This document shows, in pieces, positions 11,913 to 18,777 of a DNA stretch of 64,000 bases. Position 1 is the first letter of the stretch. Each line of letters starts with the position of its first letter. Both the position numbers and the translations under genes were made by a program. A model generated the notes under the pieces. That model was given only the letters and a program-made list of their open reading frames with translations. It was not told the DNA's origin and did not search any database. Origin of the DNA: Chlamydiales bacterium (GTDB lineage Bacteria; Chlamydiota; Chlamydiia; Chlamydiales; JAJFMA01); assembly GCA_030679955.1 (NCBI GenBank), contig JAUXSF010000035.1:33943-97942 (forward strand), read 5' to 3'.

Positions 11913-13022
11913 TTAACATCCATCTTTGGCTGTTTCATTAAGTTTTGTGATGATGGGATAAATGTGGCTTATCAAGCAGGTACGTGCGTTATCCCTTGTG
12001 CAGCCCATACGATCTGCTAAATCAATATACCTTTGCATCTCCAGATCGTTAGGTAGCTCCGGCGCATCTTTAATCTGCGCGGAATATTGAGGGTGATTCG
12101 CTGCTCCGGCTCGAACGATATCTAAAACATCTATCGTACCTAATCGTGCTCTAAAATCATCCAATGTTTCGTCTGATTGCTCGGACGCCACACCGAAGAC
12201 CTTCATGCAAGCCATGTCGGCCGGAGTTTGGTTGCTAATATAATATCCTTCGCCATTTGACATGTAAGGTATTTCAACCTTGCCTTCACCTCTTTGTACT
12301 TCGAGAACAATGGGGACGCCACGCTCACGAGCGCTGCGCAGCACCACTTCTGTAAGGTAGTAAAAGGGCTGACACTGAACACCCGATTTATCGGTTTTCA
12401 CATAGGGGGTAGTTACCATCGCTTGCAATTCATCCGGAAGCCTTAATGCTTTTTCCTGAACATATTTTACTGATAATTCAGATAATACACGCTGAGCTTT
12501 TTTGACGATCTTTTCTGCTGTGCCCTTGCTGAGACCTTTTTGCATTAAAGGTGTTAAGTTAATCACGTCAGGCAGCTCTACTTTTACAGCAGCCTGTTTG
12601 ACGATTGTTAACAGGTAGGAGAGCGCTATGATTTGTGCTCTCTCACTAATCTGTACTCGGTTTGCTTCTGTCAGAAATGAAACTAACGAGACATTTCCTC
12701 TAGTTGGTATCACCATTTGTTCTAGCTGGCCTTTGGCCGCATCAACACGTGCTTTGGCATCCATGATGTCCGCTATTGCAGCAGCATCATTAAAGGCCTC
12801 TGCCATCATAAGAGAGCGAATTTGGCAACAACAGTCTCCAACTAATGGATCAAAGTTGTAAAGGTTTCCTTGCTCAAAGTTTTCAAAAGCCTCTCTCACG
12901 ATATCCAGAACAATACCGTAAGATTTGGGTATTTCCTTAAACTGTTTGGCTCCCTGAGCTTGCTCTGCTGCTTGCATGAAATCATCTACATAACAATTTC
13001 TTGAATATTCTAAAATTTCCAT
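11913..13022 (-). CDS. Unknown protein, paralog A of the hydantoin-cluster pair
   Basis: I do not recognise this 369-residue protein. It is clearly paralogous to the product of 16396-17520. Shared features in the same order are a CCCQIR motif (about residue 66), an ALSYLLT-like helix, a KGLSK...KKAQRVLSELSVKYVQE block (about residues 165-195), a SGVQ...LTEVVLRSA...VPIVLEV block (about 215-245) and a C-terminal HPQYSAQ...R.NARTCLISHI region. No signal peptide or membrane segment is obvious. It is translationally adjacent to DUF917 and preceded by two micro-ORFs and a consensus promoter (13489-13517), suggesting a regulated four-cistron unit. A role in the hydantoin pathway, or as an effector, is only a guess. 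Confidence 0.85.
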   Translation of the reverse strand: MEILEYSRNCYVDDFMQAAEQAQGAKQFKEIPKSYGIVLDIVREAFENFEQGNLYNFDPLVGDCCCQIRSLMMAEAFNDAAAIADIMDAKARVDAAKGQLEQMVIPTRGNVSLVSFLTEANRVQISERAQIIALSYLLTIVKQAAVKVELPDVINLTPLMQKGLSKGTAEKIVKKAQRVLSELSVKYVQEKALRLPDELQAMVTTPYVKTDKSGVQCQPFYYLTEVVLRSARERGVPIVLEVQRGEGKVEIPYMSNGEGYYISNQTPADMACMKVFGVASEQSDETLDDFRARLGTIDVLDIVRAGAANHPQYSAQIKDAPELPNDLEMQRYIDLADRMGCTRDNARTCLISHIYPIITKLNETAKDGC

Positions 13023-13138
13023 GATAGTAAAGTCCTATAATAATTTTTTAAAAACAAAATTAAATCTAAATATGAGTTCAGAAACTAGTTGAGCTAGTAA
13101 CTACTCAAAATAAAACTGTGTGAAAAAAAACGGGTATA

Positions 13139-13306
13139 TTATTGATGCCAGCGATGATGGGGCTGGACCCAGAGGAGGGAAGGAAGGAAAGAGGTAGAAA
13201 ATTTTAGGGTAGTGGGTAGCTTCTGAGGATCGCTTATTAGCGTATCATCAGACGCGAGCGCAGACACAAAAAGGTCTGAAAACGTGATGACAATTGGTAT
13301 GAACAT
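13139..13306 (-). CDS. Micro-ORF A2, possible leader peptide (55 aa)
   Basis: An ATG at 13306 follows AGGAG (13320-13324) at a rather long spacing of 13 bases. The 55-codon frame ends with VQPHHRWHQ before the stop, resembling the AQSHHHCQ end of micro-ORF A1. After the stop come a T-run and ACAGTTTT, as after A1, B1 and B2. A perfect five-base stem (CCAGC with GCTGG) covers the last codons. It lies between micro-ORF A1 and paralog A. Conservation could reflect RNA structure rather than peptide. Confidence 0.45.
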   Translation of the reverse strand: MFIPIVITFSDLFVSALASDDTLISDPQKLPTTLKFSTSFLPSLLWVQPHHRWHQ

Positions 13307-13384
13307 TTTCTTTTTGTAACTCCTATGTACAAAAACTTGTCGTTGCTGGGGGCGTAAAAACTGTAAAAAAATGGATATATGTAG

Positions 13385-13462
13385 TTACTGGCAATGATGA
13401 TGGGACTGTGCCCAATGCCATGCATGAAGATGGGAAGGATGTAAAGTTGTTCGTGCGAACAT
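13385..13462 (-). CDS. Micro-ORF A1, histidine-rich possible leader peptide (25 aa)
   Basis: The ATG at 13462 follows AGGAG (13473-13477) with 10-base spacing and lies about 20 bases downstream of the predicted start site of the promoter at 13489-13517. The 25-residue peptide has seven histidines and two tryptophans, including HLHAWHWAQSHHHCQ at its end, with three consecutive CAT codons just before the stop. This resembles amino-acid leader peptides such as HisL. A hairpin (TGGCA ... TGCCA) overlaps the end, and a T7 run follows about 16 bases after the stop. Translation is not proven. Confidence 0.5.
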   Translation of the reverse strand: MFARTTLHPSHLHAWHWAQSHHHCQ

Positions 13463-13488
13463 TTTAACAAAACTCCTGATATAGCCCA

Positions 13489-13517
13489 ATTATACCCTAC
13501 AATGCCTTATAGGTCAA
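13489..13517 (-). promoter_or_regulatory. Consensus promoter before micro-ORF A1 and paralog A-DUF917
   Basis: On the minus strand TTGACC is followed after exactly 17 bases by a perfect TATAAT. The first coding signal downstream is the ribosome binding site of micro-ORF A1, not that of the 369-residue protein, so the micro-ORFs lie in the leader of this transcript. Confidence 0.75.
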
Positions 13518-13529
13518 CTTTTATAGAAC

Positions 13530-13566
13530 TTTAACCAAAGGCGCCAAGTTGGCGCCTTTGCGTTAA
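13530..13566. repeat. Palindromic repeat, TTAACGCAAAG family, short copy 2
   Basis: TTTAACCAAAGGCGCC and GGCGCCTTTGCGTTAAA pair almost perfectly around a tiny loop. This is the minimal form of the family seen at 6598. It separates the stop of the hydantoinase gene from the promoter of the next unit and may terminate transcription. Confidence 0.8.
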
Positions 13567-13577
13567 AAAATCTTAAA

Positions 13578-15122
13578 CTAGTTTTGGCGTCCGGCAGCCA
13601 CTACTGTGATACGCGCCAAGTGGTCTGGCATATAGTGGTAGGGGATGATCTGCAAGTCAATAACCCTTGTAGTGTCACGGCGAGCACCTTTTTCCACTGC
13701 TGCATCGATAGCTTCTTCTTGCAGGCGTTGCAGCACCGCCTCTCTGTTTGTTAGACTTACAACAGTGTCTACGGTGCCCGAGATCTCTGCTAAGGCAGCT
13801 CCGAAGGCATTTGCTACGCCAGCGTACTCTGGGACCATGTAACGGTTGCTTAGCATCTCTTTAGGCATTAAGGCAGCACCTCCGCCTACTAAGAGAACAG
13901 GAACGTCGCGTTGACCCGCCTCCATGAGGATTACCTCATTCTCGATACGTTCAAAGGCATGTTTTAGAATGCTTTGTGCTTGTTGCGTATCGATCTTCAC
14001 TTGCTGGGCATTGGCGCCGTTAATTTGAGCATGTCCGCCTGCGACAGCAACATCTGTAAAGGTCAGTCTATCACCGCCGAAGCAAAATGCTTCGGTGAGG
14101 ACGTTCATACCAGCGCTCTGAGGGCCTATCTGGAAGCGATTATTTTGGTGAACTTCGACGTAGCTTCCGCCACCTAGTGCTATGGACAGCACATCTGGCA
14201 TGGGGAAGTTCAGGCGAATGCCACCGATATTGGATGTATTTAAGCTACGTTTTGGGAAGCCTTTCTTAACCAAGCCGACATCTGTGGAGGTACCCCCGAT
14301 ATCGACGATAACGGCATCTTGAATACCTGTTAATCGGCTAGCGCCGATGAAGGAGTTGGTGGGTCCGGCGCTAATAGTTAGGACTGGGATATCGATCGCT
14401 TCTTCTAAGCTGATGATGCAACCGTTGTTTTGAGTGATGTACAATGGGCAGTTAAGCTGAAGGTTTGACAGCGTTGTTTCGATATCGCGGAAGCCTTTGG
14501 CCATCACTTTTTTCAAAGCAGCGTTGAGTAATGCTGTGTTCTCGCGCTCAATAAAGCCAATTCCACCAACGTGGTGAGAAAGGGATAAAGGAATATCATC
14601 TACTTCAAGGGCAATCTGGGCAGCTTCAAGTTCCTGATCATACTTCAATGGTGAAAACACACCGATGATCGCAAGACTTTCAGCACCGAGGGCCAAAAGT
14701 TTCTCTACCGCTGCACGTACCTCTGCTCTATCAAAGGGAGTGATTGGCGCAGAGTGGCATTCATAGCCACCACCAACGGTCACGGAGCCGACGAACACAG
14801 TTTCTTTTAGTTCTTGTGGCCATGTGTAGCAGGGGGGCAGGCTATCGGGGTGGTGACCAGCAATCCGGATTAGACCCACTTTAAAGAGGTCGCGACCCTG
14901 CAAAATAGCGTTTGTAGCGTGAGTGGTTCCAAGGTAGATGGCTCGAACGCTGTCTGCTTGGGCATTTGCCATTTCTAGCAACTTCTTAAGTGCGTTGCCC
15001 ACTCCGCTGGAGATATCTCTGGTAGTCGGAGACTTAACGCTGGCGATAATTTTGTTGTTCGGATCTAGTAGCACGGCATCTGTATTGGTGCCGCCGATAT
15101 CCATTCCTATAGTGTACTTCAT
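13578..15122 (-). CDS. HyuA-type hydantoinase/oxoprolinase subunit
   Basis: The 514-residue product belongs to the hydantoinase/oxoprolinase (HyuA) family, ATP-using enzymes that open five-membered cyclic amides such as hydantoins or 5-oxoproline. It starts with the ASKHA-type phosphate loop MDIGGTNTDAVLLD and has LGTTHATNAI, SAGPTNSFIGA and the second nucleotide-binding motif VIVDIGGTSTDVG. It is shorter than long-form 5-oxoprolinases. No HyuB partner gene is seen nearby. It follows the NCS1 transporter by 40 bases in the same direction, so substrate uptake and ring opening are probably linked. Confidence 0.9.
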   Translation of the reverse strand: MKYTIGMDIGGTNTDAVLLDPNNKIIASVKSPTTRDISSGVGNALKKLLEMANAQADSVRAIYLGTTHATNAILQGRDLFKVGLIRIAGHHPDSLPPCYTWPQELKETVFVGSVTVGGGYECHSAPITPFDRAEVRAAVEKLLALGAESLAIIGVFSPLKYDQELEAAQIALEVDDIPLSLSHHVGGIGFIERENTALLNAALKKVMAKGFRDIETTLSNLQLNCPLYITQNNGCIISLEEAIDIPVLTISAGPTNSFIGASRLTGIQDAVIVDIGGTSTDVGLVKKGFPKRSLNTSNIGGIRLNFPMPDVLSIALGGGSYVEVHQNNRFQIGPQSAGMNVLTEAFCFGGDRLTFTDVAVAGGHAQINGANAQQVKIDTQQAQSILKHAFERIENEVILMEAGQRDVPVLLVGGGAALMPKEMLSNRYMVPEYAGVANAFGAALAEISGTVDTVVSLTNREAVLQRLQEEAIDAAVEKGARRDTTRVIDLQIIPYHYMPDHLARITVVAAGRQN

Positions 15123-15162
15123 GATCAGATAAACCTATTTTATTAACTGTGTGGCCATTGGA

Positions 15163-16338
15163 TTATATCTCATTCGCTAATTCTAAGTCTTTCTTACAGA
15201 CTATTTGCAGTGCCGCGACGGTCAGCCCCGAGCATACAAATGCATCGAGCAGCGCGATGTCAGACAGGGTGATGATTTGGAAGAAGGCTAACAAACCGAC
15301 TCCATAGCCAAGAGACCAGCTGAACAAATTGCGCATCGTGGCGGTGCTGTTTAGCAAGTAGGCAGCAATCATAGCGCCGCCCATACTGCTTACACCGATA
15401 CCCAAAACAGTGACCACTTGCTCTACGTGTTGACCAACATTTAAGCATGCCAGCAGTGTGCCAAAGGCTCCCAAGGCCAGGGTGCGCTTGTCATGGCTGA
15501 TGGTTGGTGCCAATACCTCGGCTGAAATAACGGCAGAGAACAAGTTAGTGTTGTTAGAGGCCCATCCAGCAATCAGAAGGAATAAGGCGATCCAAATGCA
15601 CCAAATGGTACCGCCGGAACCTTGTAGCGCCTGCAGAATTGTTCCTTCAGTCATGCCAGCGCTAAGGTATACGCCTATGCCTTCGACAAGCGGCAATGCT
15701 ACAAGAAATACCAGCGCATTAGTGATGATGCCGTCCATAGTGGTGCGTGCATACCTGAAGTAGGTGGGGATATCGATAACCATGGCGATAGCTGTGGCCA
15801 TAACTAACGAGACACCTCGCAATCCAGGCCATTCGGTGACAGTGGGCATCGAAGGGATCGGAGCTTGAACCAGAGCCCAGATAATGGTGACAGCAAGAAG
15901 GGGAGCACACATGGCAGCCATGCGGCTAAGCGCACCAATACCTTTACGCGCACAAAGAGTGATCGCTAGGCCAAAGAGGATATTTAGCACGATAGCGGGG
16001 ACTCCAAGTGCCTCTTGCGCACTGTCGCACATCACATTAAGCTGAATTGCAAACCAAACGATCATCGAGCAAATCATGGTTGCCGCGAAGAGGCGACCTC
16101 CGACCGTGCCGAAGATTTTCTGAGCCTGTTCAGGCGTGCTACGACGCTCCTTGGCGCCAATTAGTGTGGCCACCCAGCCTAGGCAGAAGAGGACAGCGTT
16201 GCCCAAAAAAATAGAGGCAACGGCTGCCAGCATACCATAATGCAGGCAGAGCTCTTGGCCGATAATGATAACTGGAAGGCACACAGTACATCCTACATAG
16301 ATGCTTGATAGCTCTTTCCAGTTTTGCGTCGTACTCAT
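15163..16338 (-). CDS. NCS1/CodB-like cytosine or hydantoin permease
   Basis: The 391-residue product is almost entirely hydrophobic, with about 11-12 predicted membrane helices and the early glycine-rich helix pattern of the NCS1 nucleobase:cation symporters (CodB branch), for example an LCLHYGMLAAVASIFLGNA segment. These carriers import cytosine, purines, allantoin or hydantoins with Na+ or H+. Its place directly upstream of a hydantoinase gene points to a cyclic-amide substrate, but this is inference from context. The start follows GAAGGAAAG. Confidence 0.8.
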   Translation of the reverse strand: MSTTQNWKELSSIYVGCTVCLPVIIIGQELCLHYGMLAAVASIFLGNAVLFCLGWVATLIGAKERRSTPEQAQKIFGTVGGRLFAATMICSMIVWFAIQLNVMCDSAQEALGVPAIVLNILFGLAITLCARKGIGALSRMAAMCAPLLAVTIIWALVQAPIPSMPTVTEWPGLRGVSLVMATAIAMVIDIPTYFRYARTTMDGIITNALVFLVALPLVEGIGVYLSAGMTEGTILQALQGSGGTIWCIWIALFLLIAGWASNNTNLFSAVISAEVLAPTISHDKRTLALGAFGTLLACLNVGQHVEQVVTVLGIGVSSMGGAMIAAYLLNSTATMRNLFSWSLGYGVGLLAFFQIITLSDIALLDAFVCSGLTVAALQIVCKKDLELANEI

Positions 16339-16358
16339 TTCACTTTCCTTCTATTGAT

Positions 16359-16385
16359 GGGATGAAGAGTATAGCCCTTCATCCC
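16359..16385 (-). other. Intercistronic hairpin
   Basis: GGGATGAAG and CTTCATCCC form a perfect nine-base stem with a nine-base loop in the 57-base gap between paralog B and the transporter gene. No T-run follows, so it is more likely an RNA-stability or attenuation element than a terminator. Confidence 0.6.
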
Positions 16386-16395
16386 TTGAATTACT

Positions 16396-17520
16396 TTATG
16401 CGCCAGCTCCTGCATAGTTTTCGATGGTATCACAGAAAATATGTACCATGACACATTTTGAGGGATTCTCTCTACAGTAGCCCTCATTTTGTGCGATAGC
16501 CTGGTACTTTTCTAAACGCGGGTCGTCTGGGGTCTCCGCATTTTTATACTGCACCGCATACTGAGCGTGCTGTGCCATCATGGCGTAGTAGGCGTCTTTC
16601 AATTTCACTTGAAATTTTGATGGTTCAGGTGGTTCTTCACTGAAATTATACGCCTCCATAACCCAAGCAGCGGTACCTGGGGTAAACTCCTCTGCACTGG
16701 CAAGTTGGTATCCTTCTGGTGTCGGCTTGTAGAATAATTTCACACGGTCCATGGGTTCAGGATGGCCGGTGATGTGCCTATCAACAATCAATACGGCTGG
16801 TATATTGTTCTGTAACGCGGAACGGTACATGACATCAGACAGCGCAAAGCACGACAATGACTGCACGCCAGAGTCATCCACAACGGGTGTGGAGACATGA
16901 TCCTGCAACATTTTGATCTTCTCTGTCGGAGGTAGCTTCGCCGCACATTCCTGCACAAAGTTCACGGAGTACTCTGACAGAATTTTCCTAGCCGTTTTGT
17001 TAACGTTGTTAGCGAAGTTCTTAGAGAAACCGCTCTTTACCAACGCTTTCAGATCAGTGATATCGCCTGCCTCATATTTATGAGGAGGCGGTGTAATCTT
17101 GGTCATCGTCAAAATGTATGCCGCAACCAATGCATGGATTTTTTCTGGAATATCCAGGCTGATCTGTTGCTCTTGCATTACGTCTGTGAAAGCACAAGGC
17201 TTACTAGGGCTTTTGACATGAGCTATTTTTTCCTTCGCCTCAGCAATCACGCTTTTAGTGTATTGTACTTCTAAAGCGATATCCACAGAGTTTGCGAAAT
17301 AAGCGAACATCTCGGCACGAATTTGACAGCAGCACTCCATAACCAAGGCGTCGAACCCTGTCATCTGGCGCTGTTCAATAGCTTCGCATGCTTCTAATGC
17401 AATATTCATAATGATTTGGATATTCTTCGCCGTTGCGGGCATATCTTTTGCACGTACCACCGATCCTGCTGTTGGTACGATATTCCACAAAGGTGCTGTT
17501 TTAAATTGTGTTTGTTCCAT
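16396..17520 (-). CDS. Unknown protein, paralog B of the hydantoin-cluster pair
   Basis: This 374-residue protein of unknown function is related along its length to the 11913-13022 product: CCCQIR near the N-terminus, a LVAAYILTMTK helix, the KSGFSKNFANNVNKTARKIL block, SGVQSLSCFALSDVMYRSA, and a C-terminal HAQYAVQYKNAE...NPSKCVMVHIF region. I chose the ATG at 17520 because GAGGAA lies just upstream; a frame-extending ATG at 17568 lacks such a site. It is the first full-length gene of a unit continuing into the transporter and hydantoinase genes. Two micro-ORFs and a TTGACA/TAGAAT promoter precede it. No membrane segment or signal peptide is evident. Confidence 0.85.
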   Translation of the reverse strand: MEQTQFKTAPLWNIVPTAGSVVRAKDMPATAKNIQIIMNIALEACEAIEQRQMTGFDALVMECCCQIRAEMFAYFANSVDIALEVQYTKSVIAEAKEKIAHVKSPSKPCAFTDVMQEQQISLDIPEKIHALVAAYILTMTKITPPPHKYEAGDITDLKALVKSGFSKNFANNVNKTARKILSEYSVNFVQECAAKLPPTEKIKMLQDHVSTPVVDDSGVQSLSCFALSDVMYRSALQNNIPAVLIVDRHITGHPEPMDRVKLFYKPTPEGYQLASAEEFTPGTAAWVMEAYNFSEEPPEPSKFQVKLKDAYYAMMAQHAQYAVQYKNAETPDDPRLEKYQAIAQNEGYCRENPSKCVMVHIFCDTIENYAGAGA

Positions 17521-17693
17521 GATAAATAATTCCTCTAAAAAATTCAATAAAAAATAAAATAAATTCATATAATCGAATGATCTAGAGATACTAAAAAAGG
17601 TTCAAATAGACGGCAGGTTAGTGCCAGATCAGAACTGTTTCTAGATGTCTAGGTCAATCAAGGGGTTAAAACTGTAAAAACAAAAGGGGATGG

Positions 17694-17804
17694 TTACCGC
17701 TGAGTAAGCCGTAGAAGCGGCGCGCGGAGGAGGAGGGAGAGGTTAAAAATAGAGCTGATTACTTTGGGGCACGACGGTGCTTGATTTGGGGGATAGGGAT
17801 ACAT
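17694..17804 (-). CDS. Micro-ORF B2, possible leader peptide (36 aa)
   Basis: The ATG at 17804 has AAAGGAG (17814-17820) at 9-base spacing. The peptide ends LSLLLRAPLLRLTQR, and its last 15 codons align in frame with those of micro-ORF B1 (STLLLRKPLLRLTQR), including three consecutive CTC codons. After the stop there is a T-rich tract and ACAGTTTT, as in the other three micro-ORFs. It lies about 175 bases before paralog B. Confidence 0.5.
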   Translation of the reverse strand: MYPYPPNQAPSCPKVISSIFNLSLLLRAPLLRLTQR

Positions 17805-17917
17805 AATTGAGAACTCCTTTTCAAAAATAAAATAAATAATTGATCGAACTGAAACAGTGACACAATGTCATTGAAACAATCGATTCACATAAAACTGTAA
17901 AAAACAAAAGGGTAAGT

Positions 17918-18013
17918 TTACCGCTGAGTAAGCCGTAGAAGTGGCTTGCGGAGGAGGAGAGTAGAACGAGATGGGCTAGTGCTTATGCTTGGTTTGCAGC
18001 ACATGGTGTACAT
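17918..18013 (-). CDS. Micro-ORF B1, possible leader peptide (31 aa)
   Basis: The ATG at 18013 follows AAGGAG (18024-18029) at 10-base spacing and is the first coding signal after the promoter at 18061-18089. The 31-residue frame ends STLLLRKPLLRLTQR, nearly identical to the end of micro-ORF B2. The upstream halves differ, so selection appears to act on the last 15 codons or the RNA they form. A second in-frame ATG is at codon 4. Confidence 0.5.
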   Translation of the reverse strand: MYTMCCKPSISTSPSRSTLLLRKPLLRLTQR

Positions 18014-18060
18014 GATATTTAGGCTCCTTGTTATATGGACAATAGCGTCCAGTTATGTCT

Positions 18061-18089
18061 ATTCTATCGAAGGCTAAAATATCTGTCAA
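18061..18089 (-). promoter_or_regulatory. Consensus promoter before micro-ORF B1 and the hydantoin unit
   Basis: On the minus strand a perfect TTGACA (18084-18089) is followed after 17 bases by TAGAAT (18061-18066). The predicted start site lies about 40 bases upstream of micro-ORF B1. It is the likely promoter for B1-B2-paralog B-transporter-hydantoinase. Confidence 0.75.
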
Positions 18090-18107
18090 TGAAAAGCCCT
18101 TGCAGGG

Positions 18108-18190
18108 TGGACTAAAGGACCTAAAGGACGAAAAGGACCAAAAAGAACAAGAAGCCTTTTTAGGTCGTTTACGTCCTTTAGGTCCTTTAA
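18108..18190. repeat. GGACCTAAAGGAC-type palindromic repeat, copy 2
   Basis: The left arm has ACTAAAGGACCTAAAGGAC and the right arm its complement, CGTCCTTTAGGTCCTTTA, giving a long stuttering hairpin. It lies just downstream of the yqgE stop codon and before the leader promoter. Confidence 0.8.
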
Positions 18191-18198
18191 CGTTGTCA

Positions 18199-18768
18199 TC
18201 AGTTGAGGGTGAGGTCATCAGGGATAAGTGACAGCGAGGCATACCTACCGCCCATGCGGCGCAGAAGGCCTTGCCAGAGGTGGTCAGGGTCATTAGTGAA
18301 GATGGCATCAGGCTTAGCTTGTTGAAGCAGCCATGAACCATCGAGAAACTCGCGCTCGAGTTGTCCTGCGCCCCATCCGGCATAGCCAAAGCATAGTAGG
18401 ACTTCGGGACCTTCGGCATCGGTGACGACTTCTTGCAAGAACTGCAAATCGCCGCCGAGGAAGACTCCATCGCAGAGTTGTAGCATCTGCTGAGTGGCAT
18501 CCTCATAGTTATGTAGGAGCATCATCTGGTTAGTTTGCACAGGGCCACCGGCGCGCAGACCGACACGTGGGTTGGCTAGTTGGTTGACGTTGATGACCTC
18601 TTCAGGTAGTTCAACATCGAGCGGCTTATTGATAATAAGGCCGAAGGTGCCGCTGGGATTGTGTTCGCATACGACCACGACGGCGCGAAAGAAGATGCCC
18701 GAATCTATCTCTGGCGTGGCTAGAAGCAGGGTTCCTTTCTCGATATTCGAATAAGGCGCAGAGGCCAT
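18199..18768 (-). CDS. yqgE: YqgE/AlgH family protein (DUF179)
   Basis: The 189-residue product matches the YqgE/AlgH (DUF179) family: [20 protein letters not shown] near the N-terminus, the conserved [12 protein letters not shown], the GGPVQ motif and [19 protein letters not shown] near the C-terminus. The biochemical function of the family is not established. It starts 9 bases after mlaD and is probably the last gene of that operon. AGGAA precedes the start. Confidence 0.93.
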   Translation of the reverse strand: MASAPYSNIEKGTLLLATPEIDSGIFFRAVVVVCEHNPSGTFGLIINKPLDVELPEEVINVNQLANPRVGLRAGGPVQTNQMMLLHNYEDATQQMLQLCDGVFLGGDLQFLQEVVTDAEGPEVLLCFGYAGWGAGQLEREFLDGSWLLQQAKPDAIFTNDPDHLWQGLLRRMGGRYASLSLIPDDLTLN

Positions 18769-18777
18769 AACATATTC

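Noticed and set aside
13237..13470. 77-codon minus-strand frame in the leader of paralog A
   Set aside because: It starts at a TTG, is in another frame than the SD-positioned micro-ORFs, and shows no repeated protein pattern.
17976..18506. 176-codon minus-strand frame overlapping yqgE
   Set aside because: It is out of frame with the well-supported yqgE and has low-complexity serine-rich composition typical of a shadow frame.
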